Positions 25,363 to 34,987 of a stretch of DNA of 64,000 bases are shown here, piece by piece. The stretch covers positions 425,437 through 489,436 of the forward strand of contig NZ_BDFE01000015.1 of NCBI RefSeq assembly GCF_001748225.1, in the 5' to 3' direction. The translations under genes were made by a program, and so were the position numbers. The notes below the pieces were generated by a model. That model ran no database searches. It saw nothing but the letters and a program-made list of their open reading frames with translations, and was not told the DNA's origin. The DNA comes from Desulfoplanes formicivorans. GTDB lineage: Bacteria > Desulfobacterota > Desulfovibrionia > Desulfovibrionales > Desulfomicrobiaceae. Within the stretch, counting starts at the first letter, position 1; each line of letters starts with the position of its first letter.

Positions 25363-27003
25363 CTAGCTGTTGAGAATCTTCTTGGCGATATCGTCATGCA
25401 CGTCGGTAATAAAGGGAATCCCGGTCTCTTTTTCGGTTTCCCGGTTGGCAGAGCACAGATCCTCGCGGGAAAGTTCGGACATGGAAAATTTCCGGGCCCC
25501 GGCCATGAGCTGCTGCAGACCGGCACTCAGTTTGTCCGCCAAGGTATACATGGCGATGGCGCCAAAAGGAATTTTGGCCATCTCGTCCTTGCCCACGATT
25601 TTGGCCACGTCGTAGTATCCGGCAAAAATTTGTTCCGGGCTGTTGCCCAGTTTGTTCACCGAGGTGGGCAGCTTGGTCCAGTTGCCCTTGACCGCTTCCC
25701 TGCGTTCGTGATGCAGGGCCCCTTCAATGTTTGAACCCAAAAATCCGGGAATCATCAGGGCCCTGCCCATGCAGATCATTTTGGTAAACGGCGCCCCCAG
25801 GGCCAACCCCTTGAAAATCTGGTCTTCGCGGGCAAACCCGCCGGCAAAGGCCATGTCCACGACCTTTTCGCCCTTGGCCGCCAGGATGGAGGCGTATTCA
25901 TGGGCCTTGGAGTGGAGCAGGATGGAGGGAACTCCCCAGGTCTGCATCATGTTCCAGGGGGACATGCCCGTACCGCCACCGGAACCGTCCATGGTCAAAA
26001 GATCAAGCTTGGCGTCCGTGGCGAACTTGATGGCCATGGCCAGGGCTTCCATGCCATAGGAGCCGGTTTTCAGGGAAATGCGTTGGAATCCGAGTTTGCG
26101 CAGATAGGCCACTGCGTTCATGAAATCTTCCCGGACCTGCTCGTGGGACGAGATGCTGGTGTACCCAAGGCGGGAATGGCGGGCAAAGGAGCGGATGGAC
26201 TTCATCTCAAAGGCTTTTTGCACTTCCGGGTTTTCAGGATCAGGGTCCAGAAGATAGCCGCGCTTTTTGAGAAACAGGGCATAATCCAGGCTGCTGACCT
26301 CGATTTCACCGCCAATATCCTTGGCGCCCTGGCCCCATTTGAGTTCGATGATGACGTCATTGCCATATTTGTCAATAATGTATTCGGCCACACCGTTTTG
26401 AGTGTCCTCGACGTTCATCTGAACGATGATTGCCCCGTAGCCATTGTAATAACGGGTATATGTATCAATGCGGCGATCCAGTTCCGGGGACTTGGTAATT
26501 TTGCCATTTTTGAATTCGGCTTTGCGGTCCACGCCGACCACGTTTTCGCCAACAACAATGGGAATACCCACCAGGGCGCAGCCTGTGGCAAAGGATTCCC
26601 AGTACCGTTCCGCCACAAAGGTGGATCCCAGGGCTCCGGTCATCAGCGGAATTTTGACCTTGGTTTTTACCTCCGCGCCAAAGGAGGATTCCAGACTGAC
26701 ATTGGGGAAGATGCAGTCGTCCGGATTGGTGGACAGACCGGCATGCATGCCCTTTGCCCCGTAGTTGTACCCCTGGATGCGCAGGGAGTTGTAGGACACG
26801 CCTACATGGGTGGTGTTGTCGCTGCCTGCGGTGACGCTTCCGAAATCGCGAGGATACAGCAGCTTGCGACCCACGAGACTGGACAGCCATGTTTCGCATT
26901 TTCCCTGGCAGTCGGCCCGACACAGGGTACAAAGACCGGATTCGGCAGGGTTGCCACGGTTGGTGGTGCCGAGGACATCATTGGATTTTTTCTTCTGATT
27001 CAT
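25363..27003 (-). CDS. FMN-binding glutamate synthase domain protein
   Basis: 546 residues. The N-terminal CTLCRADCQGKCETW cluster (four Cys) suggests an Fe-S or zinc site. The rest is the FMN-binding glutamate synthase domain (COG0069), with IELKWGQGAKDIGGE, LTMDGSGGGTGMSPWNM and FAGGFAREDQIFKGLALGA. It lacks a glutaminase domain, so the ammonia- or glutamine-handling part, if any, is elsewhere. NfnB-like subunits, one of which lies at 56525, are relatives of the small subunit of glutamate synthase, but no partner is adjacent here. The start at 27003 (MNQKKKSND) has AAGGA upstream; longer forms enter non-conserved sequence. Confidence 0.85.
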   Translation of the reverse strand: MNQKKKSNDVLGTTNRGNPAESGLCTLCRADCQGKCETWLSSLVGRKLLYPRDFGSVTAGSDNTTHVGVSYNSLRIQGYNYGAKGMHAGLSTNPDDCIFPNVSLESSFGAEVKTKVKIPLMTGALGSTFVAERYWESFATGCALVGIPIVVGENVVGVDRKAEFKNGKITKSPELDRRIDTYTRYYNGYGAIIVQMNVEDTQNGVAEYIIDKYGNDVIIELKWGQGAKDIGGEIEVSSLDYALFLKKRGYLLDPDPENPEVQKAFEMKSIRSFARHSRLGYTSISSHEQVREDFMNAVAYLRKLGFQRISLKTGSYGMEALAMAIKFATDAKLDLLTMDGSGGGTGMSPWNMMQTWGVPSILLHSKAHEYASILAAKGEKVVDMAFAGGFAREDQIFKGLALGAPFTKMICMGRALMIPGFLGSNIEGALHHERREAVKGNWTKLPTSVNKLGNSPEQIFAGYYDVAKIVGKDEMAKIPFGAIAMYTLADKLSAGLQQLMAGARKFSMSELSREDLCSANRETEKETGIPFITDVHDDIAKKILNS

Positions 27004-27105
27004 GAACAAGGGTCCTTGTGGTGTTGGAGGTGAACGTGATGCACGCGTATGAGAAAACAAAATTGGAAAATACCTCAATTTACATTGATGTAAGATTCCA
27101 GTCAA

Positions 27106-27460
27106 ACAGGAAAATAAAAGGGTGACGATCGAACAGGTTCAGGTTCTGGCAAACAGCTGATGGGTGCAAATCTCCGGGATGCGTGAACTTCCCGGCACCC
27201 CAAGGGATTGTTGTCCTTGGAAATGTTGCTTGTTTGTTGATAGTTGGGGCATTGGATGGTGTCTTATACCGGGTTGTCAAGATTGTCAGCAACCGATGAT
27301 CGGTTTGGAAAGGGATCGCAAAAAAATGAAGATGCGGGTTGATATTGTGTTTTCATGATGCTATCCAAGGAAGAATCTGTCCATTGTATGGAACATGTAT
27401 TTCGTGGGGCAGGGGAAACACTCCCTTCCCCTCAACCGTAAACAAGCATCGGAGGAGACT
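27106..27460. other. Divergent intergenic region with a nested hairpin
   Basis: About 355 bases between the glutamate-synthase-domain gene and the small gene at 27461. On either strand 27161-27201 folds into a nested stem (GGGTGC outside, CCGGGA with TCCCGG inside) and could be a leader structure for the minus-strand gene. No known riboswitch class recognised. Confidence 0.4.
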
Positions 27461-27838
27461 ATGGCGAACATGGATTATCCGGGACCGTGCCCGAGCTGCA
27501 GTGGGATTGAGGGATGTGCAACTGATGCGGGGAAGCAGGATGCGGTAAAGCGGTATTGCAAAGGCCTTGAAATGGAACTCAATGCCTGGAAGGCCCAGCT
27601 GTACGATATCCTCGTTGCCGCCGACAAGCTTTCGGGTGACGATATGTCCAAGATGCAGCACACCCTGGACATGATCACTTCCACGGTGGGTGAGCTTGAA
27701 TCCATCAAGGACCAGATGCTTGAGGCGTGTCCGTCAACCGTGGATCAGGAAAAAGTCATCGGTTCCAAGCTGGAGCAGCTGCGTAACGAATACTCCAAGG
27801 CCCTCGAGATTCTGCCTTCAGGATGGTTTGGAGGATGA
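27461..27838 (+). CDS. Small cysteine-containing coiled-coil-like protein, unknown function
   Basis: 125 residues. The N-terminus has CPSCSGIEGC, a CxxC pair plus a further Cys, then another Cys in RYCKGLE. The remainder is strongly helical and charged with heptad-like spacing and ends in LPSGWFGG. A GGAGGAG lies 3-9 bases before the ATG, giving a secure start and suggesting high expression; the upstream in-frame ATG at 27395 is disfavoured. A strong intrinsic terminator follows, so it is a single-gene unit. I do not recognise a family; the cysteines could bind a metal. Confidence 0.75.
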   Translation: MANMDYPGPCPSCSGIEGCATDAGKQDAVKRYCKGLEMELNAWKAQLYDILVAADKLSGDDMSKMQHTLDMITSTVGELESIKDQMLEACPSTVDQEKVIGSKLEQLRNEYSKALEILPSGWFGG

Positions 27839-27866
27839 TGCACGGAATTGCAGTTGTCTGTGACCA

Positions 27867-27896
27867 GAAAAAAACCCGCCTTGGCGGGTTTTTTTG
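27867..27896 (+). terminator. Strong intrinsic terminator
   Basis: AACCCGCC (27873-27880) pairs with GGCGGGTT (27883-27890) around a two-base loop (or three with refolding), flanked by A7 and T7. It serves the small gene at 27461 and could work in the opposite direction for the open frame at 27918. Confidence 0.9.
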
Positions 27897-27917
27897 TTAC
27901 AAAAAGTGGCGTTGAGT

Positions 27918-28172
27918 TTACGGACTGGAACTTGTCCTGAAGGGCGATATCCAGATCGGAAGAGCGTTGTCTGGCTCGGTTTTTAGAGCCTCGTCACCCT
28001 TCAGGTGTTTGCTTCGGAAGCCTTGTTCTTGGCCTACGAAGGCATCCGGAAGCTGGGAAGCTGTCTTGGGACTGACATGAACATCGGCAGAAACCGAGGT
28101 GGAGCCGGAGTTGGTGGTCACTGTACCATCGTCATCCAGATGGGGGGATCTTTGCTCGAAAATGTCCGTCAT
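27918..28172 (-). CDS. Possible small hypothetical protein
   Basis: 84 codons starting MTDIFEQRSPHLDDDG and ending FRTSSSP. Codon choice resembles neighbouring genes (C/G-ending codons, few rare ones), and the sequence is rich in Ser, Asp and Thr. No ribosome-binding site is visible before the ATG at 28172, and the upstream ATG at 28277 adds a basic stretch without coding character. The terminator at 27867-27896 follows in the correct orientation. No family recognised. It could be a real small secreted or regulatory protein or a chance frame. Confidence 0.4.
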   Translation of the reverse strand: MTDIFEQRSPHLDDDGTVTTNSGSTSVSADVHVSPKTASQLPDAFVGQEQGFRSKHLKGDEALKTEPDNALPIWISPFRTSSSP

Positions 28173-28387
28173 TGGGATGGACTGATGGACACGACGGGAT
28201 GTCTTGCATGGACAACGTCTTTGTCCCCGTCTATCTATGGTCGGGATATAATCGTATAACAAAAATTTGTCGTCCACGCCCTGCGTCCGATCAGTGCAAC
28301 GACATGTTTTCGGGGCTGCCTACAACAACAAGGGCAACAGGGCGGGCATGGTGTTTTCTCGTTGCAAACCTGCAGGAACAGACAACC

Positions 28388-28768
28388 ATGATTGAATTGC
28401 TCAGTGAGGCCGCCGGGACCTTGATCCGTCTTGCGGTTGTACCCATGGGAACAGATTTGTGCGTGGCCGTTTTTGGAGGTCACAGGCCGCATATCGGGGC
28501 CGTTGCCCTGGCCGAACCCCGGCCAAGCCTTCGGGACAACAGGGTGACCAGTGCAACGGTTTCCGTTTTGGCCGTGACCGGGCACAAGGAGGATGAGCTG
28601 GCCAGGACCGTGGCCAGGGATATGGCTTCGGCCCTGAACGTGCGGGTCAGTGTGTCCTGCGGCATCCATGTGGATCAGGCACAACACGTCCATATCCGGG
28701 AGATTGTCAACGCCGTGGACGCCTTGACCCGGCAGGTGATCCAGCAGCTCCAAGCACGAGGACGTTGA
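28388..28768 (+). CDS. LpdD-like / gallate decarboxylase subunit D family protein
   Basis: 126 residues. The pattern GGHRPHIGAVALAEPRP, then SATVSVLAVTGHKEDEL, then SCGIHVDQAQHVHI resembles the LpdD family, small proteins found with UbiD-type decarboxylases and proposed to act in handling prenylated flavin. Here no UbiD or UbiX gene is nearby, so the role is open; many anaerobes carry such orphan copies. The start at 28388 follows an AGGAAC site; the longer open frame to 28172 has poor coding character. Family assignment is from recalled motifs and was not tested by a search. Confidence 0.65.
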   Translation: MIELLSEAAGTLIRLAVVPMGTDLCVAVFGGHRPHIGAVALAEPRPSLRDNRVTSATVSVLAVTGHKEDELARTVARDMASALNVRVSVSCGIHVDQAQHVHIREIVNAVDALTRQVIQQLQARGR

Positions 28769-28834
28769 GTTGTGAATCGTTTTGGGGGACGGGAGCGCAA
28801 CCGCGCTTTGGTCCCTTGATTCCATGAGGCTTGT

Positions 28835-30220
28835 TCATCCCTTGGGAGGCGCATCCCCCTTGGCCCCGGCTTCCATGATCCTGTCCTTGGGGTTCCTGTC
28901 CTCAAGTCGGGGCGCGTTCATTGCTTTTGCCAGCAAGGTCACTTCATTTTTGAATCGGGCCATGTCCTGGGGGGGGACCGGGTTGGTGGGAGGCGATTTC
29001 ATGCGCAGGGGATTGATATAGGATCCGTGGCGCTTGACCCGGAAATCAAGATGCGGGCCCGTGGCATACCCTGTGGACCCCACGTACCCGATGACCTGCC
29101 CCTGTTTCACGCGAACCCCCTTGCGGATGGACCGGGCAAATCGGCTCATGTGATTGTACACGGTTTCGTAGCCTCGGGCATGGCGGATTTTGATGTATCG
29201 TCCTGCTGCCTTGTCATAGGCTTTGGTCACCACTACGCCGTCCCCGACACTGCGGATAGGTGTGCCCCTGGGAGCGGCATAGTCCACGCCGTGGTGGGGC
29301 CGCCACCGTTTCAAGATGGGATGAAATCGTCGGTTGGCATACCCGGATGATATCCGGGTGAAGGAGAGGGGCGCCTTTAAAAAGGCCTTGCGCATGGACT
29401 GCCCTGTTTCATCAAAATATGAGGTTCTGCCCTTGCTGTCCGTAAAGCGGAATGCCCTGATAGTTGTATCTTGATTGTGAAAATCTATGGCCAAGATATG
29501 GCCGTATCCAGCGGGTTGACCCTTGCGATACCGTTTTTCCACCAGAAGTCTGAACCGGTCTCCTTGGCGAATATCCCTGCCAAAATCCACGTCCCAGCCC
29601 AGAATGTCTTCCATCATCACGGCAAGGCCGGGACCCTGGCCCAGTTTCTCCAGTGCCAGAGAAAGGTTTGAATCAATACTTCCCTGCACGACCTCCCGCT
29701 TGATCTCATAGACAATATCTTGCTTGGTGGCGGTAAAGCCGTTCGGGTTACAGGTGACGACGAGTTTCTGTTCTTCGTTGATCTCGTATTCGAACCTGGT
29801 CAGGATCTTGTTTTCAAGAACCAGAACATAGGGGTGACCCGGGCGAATGTCGGAAAGAGGAAACACGGGCTGACAGACGTGGCTCAGCTGGAGAATGTCC
29901 GGAGGGGTCAGGTAGGAGGCAAGGATGCCGCTGATGGTGTCTCCTTTGACAACTTTTGAGGTGATCTGCTGCGGTTGGGGGGCAGGAGTGACAAGGGAGA
30001 GTGTGGGGTTTGAGGCCTCCATCCCTTTGGGGGAAGGGAGATCATTTGCCGTTGTTGTCCCGTGCGATGCGAACGGGGTTGTTTCTCCGGGTTGCTGGGT
30101 GAAAAAAAGGCCACAAATGAGCGCTCCCGCACCGAGTATGGCTATGGGGAGCAGGAAAGCCCGTTTGGATCGCTTTGGGGGATTAATGTACCGGTTGTAT
30201 GCGTATTTTTTTCTGAACAT
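28835..30220 (-). CDS. M23-family murein endopeptidase (MepM/NlpD-like)
   Basis: 461 residues. One membrane anchor near residues 23-40 follows a basic N-terminus. A Pro/Thr-rich spacer leads to a LysM/OapA-like segment (VVKGDTISGILASY). The C-terminal LytM domain has the zinc ligands in HHGVDYAAPRGTP and the HLDFRV motif, with NHMSRFA between. Such enzymes cut peptide cross-links in periplasmic peptidoglycan during growth or division. Catalytic residues appear intact. The start at 30220 (MFRKKYAYNR) is chosen because the upstream 24 residues are unlike the family; the ribosome-binding site is weak. Confidence 0.88.
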   Translation of the reverse strand: MFRKKYAYNRYINPPKRSKRAFLLPIAILGAGALICGLFFTQQPGETTPFASHGTTTANDLPSPKGMEASNPTLSLVTPAPQPQQITSKVVKGDTISGILASYLTPPDILQLSHVCQPVFPLSDIRPGHPYVLVLENKILTRFEYEINEEQKLVVTCNPNGFTATKQDIVYEIKREVVQGSIDSNLSLALEKLGQGPGLAVMMEDILGWDVDFGRDIRQGDRFRLLVEKRYRKGQPAGYGHILAIDFHNQDTTIRAFRFTDSKGRTSYFDETGQSMRKAFLKAPLSFTRISSGYANRRFHPILKRWRPHHGVDYAAPRGTPIRSVGDGVVVTKAYDKAAGRYIKIRHARGYETVYNHMSRFARSIRKGVRVKQGQVIGYVGSTGYATGPHLDFRVKRHGSYINPLRMKSPPTNPVPPQDMARFKNEVTLLAKAMNAPRLEDRNPKDRIMEAGAKGDAPPKG

Positions 30221-30347
30221 AAAGTGTTGGTTGTGTCTTTGGAAATGGGGCCGTGGCGTGGGAACAGCGGGCTTTGCAAGACAGGGGTGCAAAAAGACAA
30301 GCGCCTACGAGCCGACAATCCCTTGGCTTGATGTTGGGGTGGTATGT

Positions 30348-33062
30348 TTACGGATCAAGATGCGGAATGGCGTGTTTCCACGGGATTGTTTCCGGATGTT
30401 CGAGAAGTTCTCGACAAATGGTCTCGCCCAGGGGATGGGAGAATAAGAATCCCTGGGCCTGATCGCAGCCCATGTTCTTTAGGGTTTCATACTGTTTCCA
30501 TGTCTCGATTCCTTCGGCAATGACCTTGAGGCTCAGGCTGTTGCCAAGGATGACAATGGCCCGGACGATTTCAAGGCTTTCTTCATCATTCTGAATCGCA
30601 GCGACAAAGGATCTGTCGATCTTGATGGTATCTGTGGGGAAATTGTGCAGATAGGACAGGGACGAATAGCCCGTACCAAAATCGTCCAGGGCCACGCCCA
30701 CGCCCAGGGCCTTGATCTGCTTGAGGGCTGCCAGGGCTGATTTGGGAGCTTCCATGATCGCGGTTTCCGTGATCTCAATGTTCAAGACCGAAGGCGTAAT
30801 CCCGCTGGCGTCCATGATCTGCCTGATTTTTTTGGAAAGACCAAGCACGTTCAATTGTTTGGCAGAAAGATTTACGGCCATGGTCATGCGACGTGATGAC
30901 GGGATCTCCCGGTGCCATGTGGCCAGGGTCGAGCAGGCCTGCTCCATGGCCCAAAGGCCGATCTCCCGGATCAGTCCGGTGTCTTCGGCAATGGGAATGA
31001 ACTGGTTCGGGGAGATGAGTCCCCGGGTGGGATGTCTCCAGCGAAGCAGGGCCTCGAACCCTTCCACGTCCATGGTCACGAAGTTGACCACCGGCTGGTA
31101 CTCCAAGAAAAATTCGTCCCTGGTTAAGGCCTGACGCAAATCCTGTTCGAGACTCATGGTGATCATGTTCTGACGGTGCATGCTCTTGCTGAACACTCGG
31201 ATTTTGCCCGGCCCCATGCTCTTGGCCTGGTACATGGCCGTATCCGCATCTCTGAGCAGGTCGTCCACCGTGCTGTAGGAGCCCGTCTTGAGGATTAATC
31301 CAATGCTCGAGTCGATCTGGACATCATATCCTTTGATGGAGAAAGGTTTCTGGATGATTGCCTGAATTTTTTTTATTTTATGGATAAGCTTGTGGGAGGT
31401 CCCGATTTCTTCGAACAAGATGGCGAATTCATCTCCACCGAGGCGGGCCAGAGTATCAATGGATCTGAGCGAGCGGTGAATGCGGGTGGCCATTTTCTGC
31501 AGGAGGGCATCACCCACGTGATGCCCATGGCAATCATTGACAAACTTGAATCGGTCCAGATCAATCATGGCCAAGGCAAAATGATAATCCTTGTTCCGCT
31601 GGACTCGGCGCAGGGCTTGTCCAACCCGTTCCCTGAGCAGAATTCGGTTGGGGAGATGGGTCAGGGAATCGTGCATGGCCAGATGGGAGAGCAGCTTTTC
31701 ATTGGCCTTGCGTTCAATGGCCAGAGCGATCTGGGAGGACACGGCTTCGAGGATCTGCACGTCCTGAGCGGTGTCGTGGTCGGGCCAGATATAATGTTGG
31801 ACGGCCATAGCCCCGATGACCTTGTCCCTGGATTTGAGGGGTACCCCGATCCAAATCTTGGCGGGCATGCCGATGCCATGGGAATCTATCTGGTGCTTGG
31901 TGGTCAGAACAAGGGTCCTGCCCGATTTGACAACCTTGACGATCCCGCCCTGGGTATTGGCGCTGAAATGTTCTAGTTCCGTGAACTGCTGCTCGATCTC
32001 GTCCCGGAAATACGGGAAAACCAGTCTGTCTTTTTTGGGGTCCACCAGGGCGATGCAGAAATTTTTAGCCTCTATAAAGGTGAGCAGGATCTTGTGGATG
32101 GAGGCGTAGAGTTCCTCCAAATCAACAGTGGTGTTGATGGCATTGGCTATTTGCAAAAGCATGCTGGAAATGTTTTCGGCATGTTTGCGCCCGGTGATAT
32201 CCGTACACGTCCCGGCCATCCGGACGGCTTTCCCCTCACTGTCCCTGAGCACGGCGCCCTTGATATAAATCCAACGGATGGACCCGTCCTTGTGGTACAT
32301 CCGGTACTCGTTGGCAAAGTTGGATTCATTGCTGCGCAGGATTCGGCCAAAGTTTTCGAGCATCTTTTCGTAGTCATCCTTTTGAATCCGCGTGGCCCAC
32401 TCCCAGATATCATTGGAAATTTCATGATCGGCAAATCCCAGGGATTCTTTCCATTGGGGAGAAAGATACACCGAGTCATTGGTTAAATCCCAGTCCCAAA
32501 TGCCGTCCTTGGCCCCCCGAATTGCCAGGTCATAGCGTTCTCGAGCCAGTGTAAGGGCTTTTGAGGTTAGCTTGTGCCGATCGATTTCCTTTCTGAGTTC
32601 TTCATTGGTTCTACGTTGTTCTTGGGTTCGGAGTTTTACCATCTCTTCGAGATGATCCCGGTACATGGTCAGTTCGGTTTCTCGAATTTTATGAGCGGTG
32701 TTGTCCCGGCCGTACCAGAGGAATCGAGGTTTCGCATGGACGGAACATGGCAGAAGCAGGCAGCGAGCCACAAACCAATGTTCACTCCCTGTGGCCGCAT
32801 GGGTTAGGGGAAATTCTACACGATGCGGGATATTTTTGGTAAGGGATTGTTGGATCATCTCCGGAAGGAGTTGGCCTATCTGAGGGGGGAGAACTTCGGC
32901 AAGGCTCGTGCCTTTGGTGAAGGTTTTTTGTAAGACGAGATCCGGATCCAGGGCCAGAATGTCAAGACAGATCCCTTGTCGATCAATGACAAAGGCCATG
33001 TCAAAGGGAGAACCCTTGATGGCGGGTGGGACCGGAGGAAACAAGTGCTGGGGACTATCCAT
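30348..33062 (-). CDS. PAS-GAF-GGDEF-EAL cyclic-di-GMP enzyme
   Basis: 904 residues. A divergent PAS-like N-terminal region and a coiled coil (about 130-175) are followed by a second PAS/PAC domain (GIWDWDLTNDSVYLSP, ending TDITGRKHAE). Then come a GAF domain (about 300-450), a GGDEF domain with intact active-site motif RLGGDEFAILFEE, and an EAL domain with EALLRWRHP, the ITETAIM and DDFGTGYSSLSYL motifs and Lys in IKIDRSFV. Both catalytic sets look complete, so either synthesis or breakdown of cyclic di-GMP is possible. It has no membrane segment, so it is cytosolic. Its product is the ligand of the riboswitch at 46940-47026. Confidence 0.92.
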   Translation of the reverse strand: MDSPQHLFPPVPPAIKGSPFDMAFVIDRQGICLDILALDPDLVLQKTFTKGTSLAEVLPPQIGQLLPEMIQQSLTKNIPHRVEFPLTHAATGSEHWFVARCLLLPCSVHAKPRFLWYGRDNTAHKIRETELTMYRDHLEEMVKLRTQEQRRTNEELRKEIDRHKLTSKALTLARERYDLAIRGAKDGIWDWDLTNDSVYLSPQWKESLGFADHEISNDIWEWATRIQKDDYEKMLENFGRILRSNESNFANEYRMYHKDGSIRWIYIKGAVLRDSEGKAVRMAGTCTDITGRKHAENISSMLLQIANAINTTVDLEELYASIHKILLTFIEAKNFCIALVDPKKDRLVFPYFRDEIEQQFTELEHFSANTQGGIVKVVKSGRTLVLTTKHQIDSHGIGMPAKIWIGVPLKSRDKVIGAMAVQHYIWPDHDTAQDVQILEAVSSQIALAIERKANEKLLSHLAMHDSLTHLPNRILLRERVGQALRRVQRNKDYHFALAMIDLDRFKFVNDCHGHHVGDALLQKMATRIHRSLRSIDTLARLGGDEFAILFEEIGTSHKLIHKIKKIQAIIQKPFSIKGYDVQIDSSIGLILKTGSYSTVDDLLRDADTAMYQAKSMGPGKIRVFSKSMHRQNMITMSLEQDLRQALTRDEFFLEYQPVVNFVTMDVEGFEALLRWRHPTRGLISPNQFIPIAEDTGLIREIGLWAMEQACSTLATWHREIPSSRRMTMAVNLSAKQLNVLGLSKKIRQIMDASGITPSVLNIEITETAIMEAPKSALAALKQIKALGVGVALDDFGTGYSSLSYLHNFPTDTIKIDRSFVAAIQNDEESLEIVRAIVILGNSLSLKVIAEGIETWKQYETLKNMGCDQAQGFLFSHPLGETICRELLEHPETIPWKHAIPHLDP

Positions 33063-33166
33063 GGATTGGTCCTACAAAGATGGTAAGAATCTGCTTTTTG
33101 TATAGAATAGGGTTGCGTGATCTGGCGAGCCCATAATGCTTGAAGATTTGAATCCGCAGCACAGAA

Positions 33167-33958
33167 TTATGAGGCAAACAGCGAAGCGCAATCACGGGGA
33201 TCACCTTGAAGCTTGTCCAGGGTATGGCCGATGGCCGGCAGGATTGCGGCCAGATTTTCCCGGACGGCCTTGGGGCTTCCCGGGAGGTTGATGATCAGGG
33301 AGGAGCCCAGGGTTCCTGCCACGGCCCTGGAGATCACCCCCATGGGCGTTTTGGCCAGGGACGCTGCAGTCATGGCATGCTCGAATCCCGGCAGACGTTT
33401 ATCGATGACGGCAAGGGTTGTTTCCGGGGTGATGTCCCTGGGACCGACTCCTGTACCACCGGTCGTCAGGATGAGATCAAAGCCCTGAAACAGGGCCAGA
33501 TCGGTCAACAACGCCCTGAGCCGGGTTGGGGAATCCGGAATCAGAAAGCCCCTGGCCAGGGAGAGTTCCATGGTTTCCCGCACCTGGTCTTCGATGATCG
33601 GACCGCTGGCATCTTCCCGTTTGCCTTGTGATCCCTTGTCGCTCAGGGTGATCCAGGCCAGGGAGCGGGCGCGTGGAAGCCAGTGCAGAGCTTCGTCCCG
33701 TGGCAGGGTATGTTCCAGGCATTGCATGATCCAGGCGGCAACGCTCCTGCCGTCAGGGGTGGGGTTCCATATCCGGGCAACGGCCTGCAACAGGGGAGAC
33801 GTGTCCCGACCGAGAAGATCGCCTGCCCGCATGCGGTGTATCTCGCGGGTGCCCAGAAGGGTCGGTCCGGGGTGATCCAGAGGTTCTTCGGCAAGAAGGA
33901 GCCTCTGGGGCGTGCCTTGGCAGGTCGAAAAAGGTGGTTCCACAAGGGTTGTTCGCAT
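33167..33958 (-). CDS. MogA/MoaB-type molybdopterin adenylyltransferase with N-terminal extension
   Basis: 263 residues. From about residue 97 it is a MogA/MoaB domain: AWITLSDKGSQGKREDASG, ILTTGGTGVGPRDITPE and RAVAGTLGSSLIINLPGSP, the binding site for molybdopterin and ATP in molybdenum/tungsten cofactor synthesis. The first roughly 96 residues (ending about LHWLPRARS) are not part of that fold and are not recognised; they do not show an obvious MoaC or MOSC signature. The start overlaps nothing; the stop of the DUF1614 gene lies 21 bases upstream, so the two may be co-transcribed. Confidence 0.85.
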   Translation of the reverse strand: MRTTLVEPPFSTCQGTPQRLLLAEEPLDHPGPTLLGTREIHRMRAGDLLGRDTSPLLQAVARIWNPTPDGRSVAAWIMQCLEHTLPRDEALHWLPRARSLAWITLSDKGSQGKREDASGPIIEDQVRETMELSLARGFLIPDSPTRLRALLTDLALFQGFDLILTTGGTGVGPRDITPETTLAVIDKRLPGFEHAMTAASLAKTPMGVISRAVAGTLGSSLIINLPGSPKAVRENLAAILPAIGHTLDKLQGDPRDCASLFAS

Positions 33959-33979
33959 GGGTTGTCGGAAAGGTGAAGG

Positions 33980-34690
33980 TTAGGCAAGCAGTACGGCCAG
34001 AATTCCCGTGAGAAAAATGCCGTCAAAGGTTCCGGCTCCGCCAATGGACAGCATGGGAGCCTGGAGGCGGTTCATGCTCTTGTCACGCATCAGGTGGAGA
34101 ATATCCGCCCCGAACAGGGTGCCCAGACTGCCAGCAACATAGGCCACCTGCGCTTCCTGACCGGGGGGCGCCAGTATCCAGGTGGCCAGGACGGTCAGAA
34201 GCGGCGGGATCAGAAAAGGGATGCCAATGCCCAGCCCGGGGACCGGACGGGCCAGCCTGTAGACAGTCAGGGTGACCACGCCAAAGGCCAGGGCCATGCC
34301 CAGGGACGGACCGATTTGAACCAGAAAGTACATGGACAGGAAGCAGGGGATCACCCCGCCACCAAAATTGATGGCAATGACCTGTTCCGTGATGCGCCCC
34401 ATGGGGCGGGCACTGAATTTTCGATAATGCCTCCAGATGCCGTGAAAGTCCATCTCCAGGAACCCGTCGTCTAGGTTGATGGGCAAGGGCCGGCGATACA
34501 AGGGAATATTGATGGCACTGCCCAGCAAAGAACCCACAAGGAGTAGAAAAACCTGCCCCGATGACAGGCCCAGTTTGGCAAAGGCCACGGAAATGGCCCC
34601 GATCTGGATAAAGGCGAAAAGAAAGACAAGCAGGATGATGAACAGAACGAACATCAGCAGGGCAAAGGGAAGAAAGAAAAGAGGGTTCAT
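33980..34690 (-). CDS. DUF1614 membrane protein
   Basis: 236 residues with about seven hydrophobic segments, beginning FFLPFALLMFVLFIILLVFL. The segments INIPLYRRP, IAINFGGGVIPCFLSMYFL and SIGGAGTFDGIFLTGILAVLLA are characteristic of the DUF1614 family of inner-membrane proteins of unknown function. Start taken at 34690 (MNPLFFL) rather than 34720. It is transcribed towards the MogA-like gene with a 21-base gap. Confidence 0.78.
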   Translation of the reverse strand: MNPLFFLPFALLMFVLFIILLVFLFAFIQIGAISVAFAKLGLSSGQVFLLLVGSLLGSAINIPLYRRPLPINLDDGFLEMDFHGIWRHYRKFSARPMGRITEQVIAINFGGGVIPCFLSMYFLVQIGPSLGMALAFGVVTLTVYRLARPVPGLGIGIPFLIPPLLTVLATWILAPPGQEAQVAYVAGSLGTLFGADILHLMRDKSMNRLQAPMLSIGGAGTFDGIFLTGILAVLLA

Positions 34691-34987
34691 GCCATACCCG
34701 CGTGCGTTGCATGTTTGCATGTTAGAAGCTAGACAGGGTGCCTACCAGATGGCGCGACCGTTGTCATTACATATGGACGATGTGGGCACGTTGTCATGCC
34801 TGGGGCGCGGGATTCGAAGACGGTCAGGCCGCAACCCGCAGCCATGAAGGGGTTGCAGAATGTCCGCACCATCATTTTCCCCCTCATTAAGAATAGATAT
34901 CTGTCTGTTGACAGCTCAAACGCACCCGCCTGAAACAGCCTGCAGGTTACACTGGGCGGCGACACCTCAAACGGGATATGGTACGCG

